From assembly GCF_041154745.1 (NCBI RefSeq), contig NZ_AP031573.1, forward strand, positions 2,976,001 through 3,040,000: a DNA stretch of 64,000 nucleotides, given 5' to 3'. Made by a program: the position numbers and the translations under genes. This DNA is from Flavobacterium sp. CFS9. GTDB taxonomy: Bacteria; Bacteroidota; Bacteroidia; Flavobacteriales; Flavobacteriaceae. This document shows positions 14,046 to 23,606 of this stretch, one piece after another (the first letter of the stretch is position 1; the number at the start of each line of letters is the position of its first letter). Below the pieces are notes generated by a model, which did no database searches, had not been told where the DNA came from, and saw nothing but the letters and a program-made list of their open reading frames with translations.

Positions 14046-16796
14046 ATGACCAAATATTTATATTTCCTGATTACTTTCCTTTTTTGTTATGCGGCGAGTG
14101 CCCAAAATGATATTGTTATTAAAGGAACCGTAGTAGATATCAATACACAATTGCCGCTTGAGCTGGCAACGGTTTATTTTACCACGGTTAAAGATTCTAC
14201 CGTAATCGAATATGCAACAACCGATAAAAATGGGGCTTTTAGCATTACCACTAAAAAGTATGATAAACCTGTTTTTCTTAAGGTTAATTATATGGGATAT
14301 CAGCCTTATTTTGAGGAAGAAAAGAGCCTTCAGGAGAGTAAGGATTTCGGGAAGTTGTATTTGCTTGAAAATGTAAACGCCTTAAAAAATGTCGTGATAA
14401 AAAGTGAAGCACCGCCAATTACCATTAAAAAAGACACTTTAGAATTTAATGCGGCTTCCTATAAAGTCCGTCCGGACTCCAATGTAGAGACTTTATTGAA
14501 ACAATTACCGGGTTTTGATGTGGGAACAGATGGAAAGGTGACGGTAAACGGTAGAGAAGTCAATCAGGTTCTGGTGAACGGGAAAACTTTCTTTGGTAAA
14601 GACGGTGCGATTGCGTTAAAAAATCTGCCTGCGGAAATAATTAAAAAGGTTCAGGTGTCTGATTTTAAAACGAAGAAAGAAGAGCTCTCCAGGCAGGAAT
14701 CAACTTCGGATTTTTCAAGTATCAACATTACAATTGACGAAAAGAAGAACAAGGGGTACTTTGGAAAAATATTGGGAGGTTATGGCTCCGACGATCGTTA
14801 TGAAAGCAGTCTGATCTTGAACTTTTTTAATAACAAACAGAAAATTAGTCTTTTGGCTTCTTCCAACAATATTAATTCCACAAGTTTTGCGATGGATGAG
14901 GTTTTTGATACGATGGGAGGCGGACGAAATAGTAAAGGAAATAGCAGTTCGGGCAGTGGCAAAGGAATTACACAGTCTAATTTAGTAGGACTTAATTACT
15001 CCGATGACTGGTCGAAAAGCTGGTCGGGAATGGGAAGTTATAATTTTTCGAATTCCGTTACTAATAATGACAGTAAATCCGATCAGGTGAGTTTTTTACC
15101 TACTGGAAATATTGCTACTTCGGCCGATTCTAAAACCAGAAATGAAAATACCGGAAACAACGCGAATTTTGAGTTAGAATATAAAATTGATCCCACAACC
15201 CGATTGGTCATAACGCCAAAAGTCAATCAGTCCCGTTCGAATAATAACTCATCTTCATCGAGTTTTTCGGAAGATGAAAATGGAAATTCTCTGAATGAAA
15301 GTACTGCTAAATCCTACTCGGAAAGTACGAATACAAGTTTGGGGAATACCATCAATTTTAATAAAGCTTTCAAGAAGGACTATCGCAATTTTAATCTTTC
15401 TTTTGACAGCAATAACACCAGTACAGACAGCGAAGCCAGGAATCTTTCGCAGACTATTTTTTATCAGGACAACAAACCTAATGACGATAGAAATCAGAAA
15501 AGCCTAAACAACAATAAAAGTGATGTTTATTCTCTCGAACTTGAATATACAGAGCCGGTGACAGATTCTTTAAGATTAAGATTCGGATCAAATTTTGCCT
15601 GGAATAAAGAGATCAAAGATGCAAAAACATTCGATTTCGACAACGCAACACAATCGTATTCAAGTTTGAATGAATCGTTAACGAATTATACCACTTCAAA
15701 GCAAAATTCCTTCAGTCCGAAAGTTGGGATGACCTGGCAAAAGCGAAAATTTACTGTTAATTTAAACAGCAGAACTGCAATTGTAGAGTTTGACAATCAT
15801 TCCTTATACCTTAATAATGCTACCGATTTGAACAAACGATATCTTTTGCCTTATGGGGATTTTCAGGTTCGATACAAATTTAGCCGTTCGAAAAATTTGT
15901 CATTCAAATACGATTATTCCAATGCGCTTCCTACAGCGGTTCAATTAATGCCGGTTTTAGATTTAACGAATCCGTTAAATACAATTACCGGAAATCCTGA
16001 TTTGAAGCCTATTGAAAAAAACAGTGCTAATTTTAGTTTTAGAAACTATGATTTCCGTACGCGTTCCGGTTACAGTTTGTTTGTAAAAGGAGATTATTAT
16101 AACAACGATGTGGTTTCGACTTCAATTTATGATGAAAGTGGAAAGAGAACTACTACCTATACTAATATCTCAGGAACTTACACAACTTCGATTGGTGGAA
16201 ACTGGAATCAGTCAGTAAAAAGAGATGCTCACCTTTTTAGATATGGTTTGGGATTGAATGGAAGTTATTCTTTTGATAAAGGATTTACCAATGCCATCAT
16301 GTATAATGCGAAATCAACAGCGATTACTCCAAAAGTTAATTTAAGCTATGAGTATGGTGAGCTGTTAATCATTTCACCATCTTATAGTTTGTCTTATAAC
16401 GAAACCAAGTACGAGAATTCTTCAAGAGATGCCAGTTCAAACGTGGTGCACAAAATCAATTTGCAGACGACAAGTTACTGGCCCGAAAATCTGATTTTTG
16501 GAAATGATTTTGGCTACACTTATAATTCGAGTATTTCGGGTAATTTCAAAAAAGATTTTTATCTGTGGAATACAAGTCTGGCCTATGGTTTCTTTGATAA
16601 AAAAGTGTACGCCAAAGTAAAAGTTTATGACGTTTTAAACCAAAATCAAAGCGCAGTAAGGACGATTTCGACGACATCAATCCGTGATGAAGAAAACACT
16701 GTTTTGAAACGCTATATTATGTTCTCAGTAAGTTATAAAATAGGTAATTTTGCTGCTGAAAAAGGGAAAAAGAAAAGGCAAAGAGAGGACTTTTAA
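14046..16796 (+). CDS. Outer-membrane beta-barrel protein with carboxypeptidase-regulatory-like N-domain
   Basis: From ATG 14046 the product is 916 residues with a clean signal peptide ending at ASAQ; the open frame extends 11 codons upstream, but that start would hide the signal. Residues about 20-100 form a CarboxypepD_reg-like domain (IKGTVVDINTQLPLELATV). A plug-like region follows (DTLEFNAASYKVRPDSNVETLLKQLPG and VNGREVNQVLVNGKTFFG), then a long Asn/Ser-rich barrel. This is the OMP_b-brl_3-type family related to TonB-dependent receptors. The substrate is unknown. The C-terminus is basic (GKKKRQREDF), not the usual aromatic residue. It is a single gene after the der terminator. Confidence 0.88.
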   Translation: MTKYLYFLITFLFCYAASAQNDIVIKGTVVDINTQLPLELATVYFTTVKDSTVIEYATTDKNGAFSITTKKYDKPVFLKVNYMGYQPYFEEEKSLQESKDFGKLYLLENVNALKNVVIKSEAPPITIKKDTLEFNAASYKVRPDSNVETLLKQLPGFDVGTDGKVTVNGREVNQVLVNGKTFFGKDGAIALKNLPAEIIKKVQVSDFKTKKEELSRQESTSDFSSINITIDEKKNKGYFGKILGGYGSDDRYESSLILNFFNNKQKISLLASSNNINSTSFAMDEVFDTMGGGRNSKGNSSSGSGKGITQSNLVGLNYSDDWSKSWSGMGSYNFSNSVTNNDSKSDQVSFLPTGNIATSADSKTRNENTGNNANFELEYKIDPTTRLVITPKVNQSRSNNNSSSSSFSEDENGNSLNESTAKSYSESTNTSLGNTINFNKAFKKDYRNFNLSFDSNNTSTDSEARNLSQTIFYQDNKPNDDRNQKSLNNNKSDVYSLELEYTEPVTDSLRLRFGSNFAWNKEIKDAKTFDFDNATQSYSSLNESLTNYTTSKQNSFSPKVGMTWQKRKFTVNLNSRTAIVEFDNHSLYLNNATDLNKRYLLPYGDFQVRYKFSRSKNLSFKYDYSNALPTAVQLMPVLDLTNPLNTITGNPDLKPIEKNSANFSFRNYDFRTRSGYSLFVKGDYYNNDVVSTSIYDESGKRTTTYTNISGTYTTSIGGNWNQSVKRDAHLFRYGLGLNGSYSFDKGFTNAIMYNAKSTAITPKVNLSYEYGELLIISPSYSLSYNETKYENSSRDASSNVVHKINLQTTSYWPENLIFGNDFGYTYNSSISGNFKKDFYLWNTSLAYGFFDKKVYAKVKVYDVLNQNQSAVRTISTTSIRDEENTVLKRYIMFSVSYKIGNFAAEKGKKKRQREDF

Positions 16797-16866
16797 TTTC
16801 CTGCTGAAGGAGTGATGGGCTTCTAGATTTTTGGAATTTGGAATTTAGAGCCTGCTATTTGAAAAT

Positions 16867-17610
16867 TTAAATCCTGGGTTTACGATTAATTCTGTGATAG
16901 AAAGTAAATCGGATAATATCCCTGTCATAAAAATCGACTCCGCTGGCTCGTCTTTGGAAGTTTTTCAGGTAGCCTAATTCCAAACCAACATTAGGATTGA
17001 AATGATAACGTAAAGCAGTATAAATTCTGTTTTGGTCAAAGGTATTTCGTTTGTTGTCTTTGCCGAAATTAAACATGATTTCGTCCGAAAGAGTAGCTTT
17101 TAAACTCTGTTTTTCTTTTTTCCAGAGATCAAATGTGGCTTGTAATCTATAGCGGAATCGGTAAGCAAAAGAAAAATCGTTTAGTAGTTCTGTTTTGGTT
17201 GCTTTTTGAAAGAATCGTTCTTCCAGTTGGAAACGGTTGTGAAAGGTAATTCTAGCAGCATCATGAATAAAAGTGACATCCTGCTGCATTCGATATTCCG
17301 GAATTGAAAAATCCGGATCAAGCTTTGGATCCTGCGTATTTACATTGAAATAAGCAAAACCGGCTCCCAAATCGATGTTTTTATGAATTCGATATCTTCC
17401 CTGAAGTCTTATAACAAATAAATTTTCATGAATAGGATTGACAAAACTTCTGTTGTCAATTTCAGAATGAACCGCCCACTTTTCACTGATAGGTAAAATG
17501 TTATAATACCTGATCCAGGTTAAGGTTTGGTGGTCTGTTTTTGTCAGGTTCTGAGCCATTAAAAATGGGCTTACCAAACCAAAACAGAATAGTAATCTGA
17601 GAACTTTCAT
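16867..17610 (-). CDS. DUF2490 outer-membrane protein
   Basis: The 247-residue product has a signal peptide (cut near LMAQ) and a barrel-like pattern of alternating aromatic strands. The start WIRYYNILPISEKWAVHSEIDNR and repeated strand pairs match DUF2490, a Bacteroidota family of predicted small outer-membrane barrels of unknown role. It is convergent with the upstream barrel gene and follows the TonB-dependent receptor on the same strand across a terminator. Length is normal for the family. Confidence 0.85.
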   Translation of the reverse strand: MKVLRLLFCFGLVSPFLMAQNLTKTDHQTLTWIRYYNILPISEKWAVHSEIDNRSFVNPIHENLFVIRLQGRYRIHKNIDLGAGFAYFNVNTQDPKLDPDFSIPEYRMQQDVTFIHDAARITFHNRFQLEERFFQKATKTELLNDFSFAYRFRYRLQATFDLWKKEKQSLKATLSDEIMFNFGKDNKRNTFDQNRIYTALRYHFNPNVGLELGYLKNFQRRASGVDFYDRDIIRFTFYHRINRKPRI

Positions 17611-17730
17611 CCAGTTTGTATCAATTCAAGGCGCGAATATATACAAATTGAGATAATTACAGTTGGTAAAGGCTTGATTTTTAAATTGGATTTGAATTCG
17701 ATTTTGTGATTTTTTGAATGTGTTGGATAT

Positions 17731-17768
17731 AAAAAAAACGAGGTAAGTTTTAAAAACCTGCCTCGTTT
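17731..17768 (-). terminator. Terminator of the TonB-dependent receptor gene
   Basis: AAACGAGG and CCTCGTTT enclose a 17-base loop that can pair further. The A-run at 17731-17738 gives a T-run on the minus strand. Confidence 0.85.
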
Positions 17769-17789
17769 AGTTTAAAATTAACTAATTGG

Positions 17790-20336
17790 TTATAATGAAT
17801 ATTTTAAAGTGATACCATAGGTTCTTTGATCACCAAGTACAGCGGCGTATTGTCCTGCATTTCCACCGGCAGGCAGCAATTGCTCATAATAATCTTTGTT
17901 TAATAAGTTACGGCCCCAGAAATGAATAGATAATCCGTCTGATGCACGAAACCCTAAACGAGCATTAAAAATAGCATACCCCGGAACCACTAAGTATTTT
18001 GAAGCAGAAGGACTTGATGAAAATTCAGAACGTGCATAAGAATCAACGGCAAGGAAAATTTTCCCTTTATTTCCAAAGAATTTCGCATTGTCAGAAAGCT
18101 CACCTCCTAAAGATCCTGCCCATTTTGAAGCACCAGGTAAAGTTGATCCCGAAACATCTTTAAAAGCTACAGGAGCTCCTGTCTCTTCTAACGGAAGTGG
18201 TGCATTGGTAAACTTAACATATTTTCCATCAGTATAAGTGGCGGCTGCATTTACAGTCAGGTGCTGGCTAAAAACAAAGCTGGCATCAAGTTCAACACCT
18301 CTTACACGTACTTTATCGGCATTGGCAAGGTAACCGCGGTTTACACCAAGTTCGGCAGCCTGAACATTCGTTTGAAAGTCTTTGATTTCTGTATTAAAGA
18401 AAGTCAGGTTAAATATAGAATTCTTGAACGGAGAAGTTTTTACTCCAACTTCATAATGATTTACTTTTTCAGGTTTGATTACTGCCAGATCCAATAACGG
18501 TAGTCCTTTAGAATCTGTTGGAAGTCCTGCAACATTCACACCCACAGGTTTGTAGCTTTTAGCGTAAGTAGCATAAGCGTTGATTTTATCAGATGCTTTA
18601 TAAGATACGGTTATGTTTCCTGAGAAATCGGTATTGTCTGTATTCGAAGCAAAAGACTGGTCAGAGTAAACTGATTTTTTAAGTGCCAGTAAAGCCGGAT
18701 CAGTAGTTTGAAGACCACCGTAAGTAGTACGGCTGTATTGAGCATCTTTTTTGTCGAAGTTGTATCTTACACCCGGTAATACATGTAAACGCTCGGTAAT
18801 TGCCCAGTCAACCTGGCCAAAAACAGCGGCACTGGAAGCTCTGATTCTGGCATCTGTTTTAATCCCGTATCCTTCAAAAAGACCCGGAGTTTTCCATAAA
18901 GGACTGGTACTGCTTTGTGAGAATCTCCACTGTGCATTACCGGATTCTTCTGTTCCGTCAGTCTGCGAAGTCTGATCAATAAAGAAGGCACCAACAACAC
19001 CGCTAAGTTTAGAAGTCAGCTGACCTGCGTAACGTACTTCCTGTGTAAATTGAGTCTGTCTGGTTGGGTTTTGAGATTTAGCCAAAACTTGTAATCCTGT
19101 AAAGTCTCTGTCATTTGACGGATCCCAGTTCCAAAAACGCCACGCAGTTGTTGAAGTAAGTGTTCCTGTTCCAATCTTAGTATCAATATTAAGAGAAATA
19201 CCTCCCATGTCCTGTCCTGAACGCCATGGAGTATCGTGATCGATTTTTCGATCAAAAGCATTTTGACTTGGAAGCTGATAGTTTAAATCTTTAATGATAG
19301 CATCAAATTGTCTGTAAGCAGCTCTTTGTGTGGGCGCGACACCAGCCACAACCTGTGCGTATCCGTCCGGACGTTGCGTTGTGATATCGGCTGCCAAAAT
19401 AATATTAGTATTTTCTGAAGGAGTAAAAAGCAATTGTCCTCTGATTCCCTGATTGTTTAAACTGTTTGTTGGTCTTCCGGTTGCTACATTGTCGATCAAA
19501 CCATCGCGTTGTGTACCTGAAAAGGAGATACGACCCGCTACTTTTTTACCCAAAGCTCCTGTAACGGATGCTTTTGCCTGAAGAAATGCATAATTTCCAT
19601 AACTCACTTCAAAATCAGCACCTGAAGTAAAACTTGGTTTGCGAGTGGTAATGTTAAAGGCACCAGAGGTAGTATTTTTTCCAAATAATGATCCTTGTGG
19701 TCCACGTAGTACTTCAATTTGTTCGACGTCAATAAAATCTAGGGTAGTGGCTGCCGGACGGGCATAATAAACCCCGTCTACATAAAAACCAACACCCGGA
19801 TCAATTCCGTCATTCGTAAGTCCGAAAGGAGAACCAAGACTACGAATATTAATTCCCGTATTTCTTGGATTTGAAGAGTATAATTGTACAGAAGGAACGA
19901 GTTCTTTAATTCGGTTAACATTAAAAGCTCCGGTTTGTTCTGCCTGTTTACCGGTAATTACCGATACAGCGATGGGCACGTCCTGAACTTTTTCGATTCT
20001 GCGTCGTGAAGAAACCACTACTTCAATAAGTTCGTTTTCTTCTTTAATGGTTATCTGAAGCGGTGCTATTGGTAAATCGGCAAGTTCAATCTCTGTAGTT
20101 TTATAACCTACGTATTGAACTAATAAGGTTAACGGAAGTTTTCCTCTGCTGTCGATGCTGAACTTTCCGTTTTGATCGGAAGTAGTATTTGAGGTTGTCC
20201 CTTTTATAACAATGTTTGCTGCTTCTAAAGGGATGTTTTCGCCTGTTTTAACAACACCTTCAATGTTTTGTGCAAATGATATGGAGAAAGTTAAAAAAGA
20301 TAATATTGTAAGTATATTTTTTGTCGAATTTTTCAT
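17790..20336 (-). CDS. TonB-dependent outer-membrane receptor
   Basis: The 848-residue product has a signal peptide ending SFAQ, a CarboxypepD_reg-like domain (residues 23-105), a plug with VVVSSRRRIEKVQDVPIAVSVIT and IRSLGSPFGLTNDGIDPGVGFYVDG, and a barrel ending in ...LKYSL. Such receptors import siderophores, vitamins or other large solutes using TonB energy. The plug motifs are like iron-siderophore receptors, but the ligand is not determinable. An Rrf2 regulator gene lies just upstream on the same strand and could control it. A minus-strand terminator follows. Confidence 0.93.
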   Translation of the reverse strand: MKNSTKNILTILSFLTFSISFAQNIEGVVKTGENIPLEAANIVIKGTTSNTTSDQNGKFSIDSRGKLPLTLLVQYVGYKTTEIELADLPIAPLQITIKEENELIEVVVSSRRRIEKVQDVPIAVSVITGKQAEQTGAFNVNRIKELVPSVQLYSSNPRNTGINIRSLGSPFGLTNDGIDPGVGFYVDGVYYARPAATTLDFIDVEQIEVLRGPQGSLFGKNTTSGAFNITTRKPSFTSGADFEVSYGNYAFLQAKASVTGALGKKVAGRISFSGTQRDGLIDNVATGRPTNSLNNQGIRGQLLFTPSENTNIILAADITTQRPDGYAQVVAGVAPTQRAAYRQFDAIIKDLNYQLPSQNAFDRKIDHDTPWRSGQDMGGISLNIDTKIGTGTLTSTTAWRFWNWDPSNDRDFTGLQVLAKSQNPTRQTQFTQEVRYAGQLTSKLSGVVGAFFIDQTSQTDGTEESGNAQWRFSQSSTSPLWKTPGLFEGYGIKTDARIRASSAAVFGQVDWAITERLHVLPGVRYNFDKKDAQYSRTTYGGLQTTDPALLALKKSVYSDQSFASNTDNTDFSGNITVSYKASDKINAYATYAKSYKPVGVNVAGLPTDSKGLPLLDLAVIKPEKVNHYEVGVKTSPFKNSIFNLTFFNTEIKDFQTNVQAAELGVNRGYLANADKVRVRGVELDASFVFSQHLTVNAAATYTDGKYVKFTNAPLPLEETGAPVAFKDVSGSTLPGASKWAGSLGGELSDNAKFFGNKGKIFLAVDSYARSEFSSSPSASKYLVVPGYAIFNARLGFRASDGLSIHFWGRNLLNKDYYEQLLPAGGNAGQYAAVLGDQRTYGITLKYSL

Positions 20337-20537
20337 TTTTATATTAAGTATATGTGATTAGTAGAATTTAAAATAAATTTTTTTTACCAACACATACACA
20401 TAGTAGAAGAATAGTTTTTCACAGTTGTGAATGGAATAATATAATTTCTTTGCAAAAGATTTTTCGATACATCGATTGGTTGTGAATGTACTCTCATAGT
20501 TAAAACTTTAGTAAATGATTTGTTAATTATTTTTTTG

Positions 20538-20545
20538 CAAATATA
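20538..20545 (-). promoter_or_regulatory. Candidate -7 box for the TonB receptor gene
   Basis: TATATTTG in minus direction, about 200 bases before the start. No clear -33 partner. Confidence 0.35.
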
Positions 20546-20588
20546 TATATAAATTCTATCGATTTACTAGGAATTAAAAAATATTTTT

Positions 20589-21002
20589 TTATTTCTTGAT
20601 GAGAGAGGCGATTGTGATGCCTTGCATCGCTTTAAGAGTCTCGTCGCGAATGATCATTAAACCATGTCTTAAGCTGCATTCTTCCTCGGTTTTACAATCA
20701 GAGCATGGTTCGTAGAAGTTTAATGATGCACAAGGTAATAAGGCAATTGCACCGTCAAATAAACGATGAATTTCTGCCAGAGTGATGTCATTTTTGGAGC
20801 GTATCAGATAATATCCGCCAAATTTTCCCTGCTTACTGCTTACCAAACGTCCTCGTTTCAGGTCTAATAAAATCTGCTCCAGGAACTTTTTAGGAATATT
20901 GGCTCCATCAGCGATTTCAATAGTTCTTGAAATGTGATTTTCTTCTTGTTCTGCTAAATAAAGTAAGGCCTTAAGGGCGTATTTTGCTTTATGTGATAAC
21001 AT
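20589..21002 (-). CDS. Rrf2-family transcriptional regulator
   Basis: The 137-residue product begins with the typical Rrf2 N-terminus (MLSHKAKYALKALLYLAE), a winged helix with IPKKFLEQILLDLKRGRLV and the wing KQGKFGGYYLI. Four cysteines follow in LPCASLNFYEPCSDCKTEEECSL (residues about 90-112), the position of the Fe-S cluster in IscR/NsrR-like members. It likely senses iron, redox state or nitric oxide. The TonB-dependent receptor lies 250 bases downstream on the same strand and is a plausible target. Confidence 0.93.
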   Translation of the reverse strand: MLSHKAKYALKALLYLAEQEENHISRTIEIADGANIPKKFLEQILLDLKRGRLVSSKQGKFGGYYLIRSKNDITLAEIHRLFDGAIALLPCASLNFYEPCSDCKTEEECSLRHGLMIIRDETLKAMQGITIASLIKK

Positions 21003-21059
21003 CTTTTATTTTAATTATGAATTATAAATTGTGAGTTATGAGTTATAGGTTTTGAGTAG

Positions 21060-21094
21060 TTAAACTTAAATTTTATTTTAAAATTTAAGTTTAA
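21060..21094. repeat. AT-rich 16-bp perfect hairpin
   Basis: TTAAACTTAAATTTTA and its exact complement are separated by TTT. It sits between the heptad array and the Rrf2 start. It may be a weak terminator for the TPM genes or a regulator site. Confidence 0.8.
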
Positions 21095-21097
21095 GGG

Positions 21098-21270
21098 GAA
21101 ACCTGAAACCTGAAACCTGAAACCTGAAACCTGAAACCTGAAACCTGAAACCTGAAACCTGAAACCTGAAACCTGAAACCTGAAACCTGAAACCTGAAAC
21201 CTGAAACCTGAAACCTGAAACCTGAAACCTGAAACCTGAAACCTGAAACCTGAAACCTGAAACCTGAAAC
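21098..21270. repeat. GAAACCT heptad array, 24.7 copies
   Basis: Twenty-four identical consecutive copies of the 7-base unit GAAACCT followed by GAAAC, ending three bases before the stop of the TPM gene. No spacers exist, so it is not a CRISPR array. Confidence 0.97.
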
Positions 21271-21273
21271 TAT

Positions 21274-22101
21274 TTACCAGCCTCCGCTAGAACCTCCTCC
21301 AGAGAAGCCTCCACCGCCAAAACCTCCGCCAAAGCCTCCTCCGCCTCCGGATGATCCTCCGCCGAAGCCTCCAAATCCGCCTCCGCCGCTTCTTCCAAGA
21401 TTGCTTAGAATGATGACATCGAGCAGGCTAGGACCACCGCCTCCGCTGTTATTGCCTGAATTACCTCCGCCGCCTCTTTTATTTCGGGACAGTAAAATTA
21501 ATACAATTACGACAATTATAATAAAAGGGAGGATTGGAAAATCTTTTCCTTTGGTTTGTTTGCGTTCACCTTTGAATTTTCCTTTAAAAACATCAATGAT
21601 CGCATCTGTTCCTTTGTCAAGTCCGTTGTAAAAACTTCCGGCTTTGAACTCCGGAATAATTATATTTCGGATGATTGTTCCGCCAATTCCGGCAGTCAAT
21701 CGGTCTTCAAGACCGTAACCGGGATTTATGGCAATTTTTTTCTCCTTTTTTGCCAAAAGGATAATAACACCATTATCGTCTTTTGCCGTTCCTCCAATAC
21801 CCCAGGTTTGTCCCCATTTGGTTGCTAACTGACTTACATCTTCGCCTTTTAAACTTTCGACTGTAATCACTACAATTTGAGTAGTAGTGGAGTCGGAATA
21901 ACGAATTAGTTTTTGTTCCAGCTGAGATTTTTCAGATGCATTTAGAATGTTGGCATAATCGTAAACCGAAGTTTGTAAACTTGGTTTTTCCGGTATTGTA
22001 AATTGTGCAAAAATACTGTTACAGGTAACAAGCGCGATAAACAAAAGAGTAAACTGAAAAATTCTGTTGGAATTTGAGATTTTATATTTGGAAATTTTCA
22101 T
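21274..22101 (-). CDS. TPM-domain protein with glycine-rich C-terminus
   Basis: The 275-residue product has a signal peptide, a TPM domain (about residues 35-175; VYDYANILNASEKSQLEQKL, QIVVITVESLKGEDVSQLA, WGIGGTAKDDNGVIILLAKKEKKIAINPGYGLEDRLTAG-type motifs), a membrane helix near 188-205 and a Gly/Ser-rich tail that fills the last 60 residues. Related YgcG/Psb32 proteins are membrane-associated and work with LemA. It is the last of a LemA-TPM-TPM cluster, four bases after the preceding gene. Confidence 0.92.
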   Translation of the reverse strand: MKISKYKISNSNRIFQFTLLFIALVTCNSIFAQFTIPEKPSLQTSVYDYANILNASEKSQLEQKLIRYSDSTTTQIVVITVESLKGEDVSQLATKWGQTWGIGGTAKDDNGVIILLAKKEKKIAINPGYGLEDRLTAGIGGTIIRNIIIPEFKAGSFYNGLDKGTDAIIDVFKGKFKGERKQTKGKDFPILPFIIIVVIVLILLSRNKRGGGGNSGNNSGGGGPSLLDVIILSNLGRSGGGGFGGFGGGSSGGGGGFGGGFGGGGFSGGGSSGGW

Positions 22102-22104
22102 TAT

Positions 22105-22542
22105 TTATCCTTTTGATATTTCGTTTGATAATTCATTACTGTCACCTTCAGACCACGGAAAGTATTTTTTCAATTGTTCACCCGCATTCAAAATACCGTC
22201 AACAATACCTTGTTTAAAATTTCCGGATTTAAATTGTTGAACTAGGGCATCTTTAGTGCAGTCCCAAAAATCAGTGGCAACCACGTCGTTTATGCCTTTG
22301 TCTCCGCAAATTGCAAAAGTTTTATCAGCAACGGCAAAGTAAAACAAAACCCCATTTTGAAGCTGGGTTTCGTGCATTTTTAATTCATGAAAAACTTCTA
22401 AAGCCCTTTCGTAAGGAGCTTTAGAAGTCGTTTGTTCTATATGAACTCTAATTTCGCCAGAAGTATTTTTTTCGGCCACGCGAATTGCTTCTACAATTTC
22501 CAGCTCTTCTTCTTTGGATAAAAAATCTTCTACTTTTGACAT
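22105..22542 (-). CDS. TPM-domain protein, short form
   Basis: The 145-residue product is a TPM domain without signal peptide: EIVEAIRVAEKNTSGEIRVHIE, ELKMHETQLQNGVLFYFAVADKTFAICGDKGIN. It lies between lemA and the larger TPM gene and is separated from the latter by 3 bases, so they are co-translated or nearly so. Pairs of one secreted and one cytosolic-looking TPM protein with LemA are common in Bacteroidota. The biochemical role is not established. Confidence 0.92.
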   Translation of the reverse strand: MSKVEDFLSKEEELEIVEAIRVAEKNTSGEIRVHIEQTTSKAPYERALEVFHELKMHETQLQNGVLFYFAVADKTFAICGDKGINDVVATDFWDCTKDALVQQFKSGNFKQGIVDGILNAGEQLKKYFPWSEGDSNELSNEISKG

Positions 22543-22598
22543 TGAAATAATTTTAGAGTTTAGATTGTTGATTTTAGATGATGATCTAAAAAAAGGTT

Positions 22599-23183
22599 TT
22601 AGAATTTTACTTCAACCGGTTTGTCTGCACCTGTAGATGCTTCAAAATATGGTTTTTCTTTGTATTCACCCAAGAACCATTTGTTTGGAATTGAAAGAAT
22701 GTATCCGTTGTATTCCTGTACAGATTCGTTGAAACGGGTTCTGGCAGTCAGAATTTGATTTTCAGTACTTGCCAGCTCATCCTGTAATTTAAGAAAATTT
22801 TCATTCGCTTTTAAAGTTGGATATTGCTCAACAGAAACCAATAATTTTGATAAAGAAGAAGATACACCGCTTTGAGCTTGATTGAATTGCGCTAATTGTT
22901 CAGGAGTAACGTTACTTGGATCAATTGTTACCGATGTTGCTTTAGCACGGGCTTCAATAACAGCCGTTAAAGTCGATTTTTCAAAATCGGCCGCACCTTT
23001 TACAGTATTTACTAAATTTCCAATAAGGTCATTACGTCTTTGGTAAGCTGTTTGTACATTTCCCCATTCTTTATTCACTGCCTGGCTGTATTTTAAACCA
23101 TTATTTTTAATTCCAATTGACCAAAAAGCAATAATAGCAATTAGTACAACAATAATTCCTACTGGGATTAACCATTTTTTCAT
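22599..23183 (-). CDS. lemA: LemA family protein
   Basis: The 194-residue product has one N-terminal membrane helix (residues 5-24) and a helical LemA domain: EWGNVQTAYQRRNDLIGNLVNTVKG, ARAKATSV, and the late FNESVQEYNGYILSIPNKWFLGEYKEKPYFEA. LemA proteins are membrane-anchored helical bundles exposed outside; their job is unclear. It heads the LemA-TPM-TPM run and follows merR by 41 bases, so it may be part of the same transcript. Confidence 0.95.
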   Translation of the reverse strand: MKKWLIPVGIIVVLIAIIAFWSIGIKNNGLKYSQAVNKEWGNVQTAYQRRNDLIGNLVNTVKGAADFEKSTLTAVIEARAKATSVTIDPSNVTPEQLAQFNQAQSGVSSSLSKLLVSVEQYPTLKANENFLKLQDELASTENQILTARTRFNESVQEYNGYILSIPNKWFLGEYKEKPYFEASTGADKPVEVKF

Positions 23184-23224
23184 ATCTGTTTTGATTTAAG
23201 TTTGTTTCTGATTTAATAAATGTG

Positions 23225-23557
23225 TTATAATTCGTTCTTAATATCGATTAATTGTGTTTTGATGGTCTCTAATTTACGTATTATTTCGAATTTATCTAAT
23301 GTTTTCTTTTGTCCTTCTTTCAAATGTGTTTTGGCACCTTCAAGTGTAAAACCTCTTTCTTTCACCAAATGATAGATCAATTGCAAGTTCGTAATATCAT
23401 CGGGCGTAAACATTCGATTGCCTTTGGCATTCTTTTTTGGTTTCAAAATGTCAAATTCGCTGTCCCAAAACCGAATCAGTGATGCATTGACATTAAAAGC
23501 TTTGGCCACTTCGCCAATGCTGTAATATCGTTTATCTTTTGAAAGCTCAATATGCAT
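23225..23557 (-). CDS. MerR-family transcriptional regulator
   Basis: The 110-residue product begins with a MerR helix-turn-helix (YYSIGEVAKAFNVNASLIRFWDSEFDILKPKKNAKGNRMFTPDDI, residues 11-55) followed by a helix. It lacks a long effector domain, so it may sense by dimerisation only. It lies between the M23 peptidase and lemA genes. This M23-MerR-LemA order is common in Flavobacteria, from memory. The regulated targets are not known. Confidence 0.92.
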   Translation of the reverse strand: MHIELSKDKRYYSIGEVAKAFNVNASLIRFWDSEFDILKPKKNAKGNRMFTPDDITNLQLIYHLVKERGFTLEGAKTHLKEGQKKTLDKFEIIRKLETIKTQLIDIKNEL

Positions 23558-23606
23558 GGTTCTTAATTTTCTATAATTTATTCCAAAAATACTACTTTTT
23601 GCAGTA

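Noticed and set aside
21098..21270. CRISPR-like array
   Set aside because: The 7-base units are contiguous with no spacers, so it is a simple tandem repeat.
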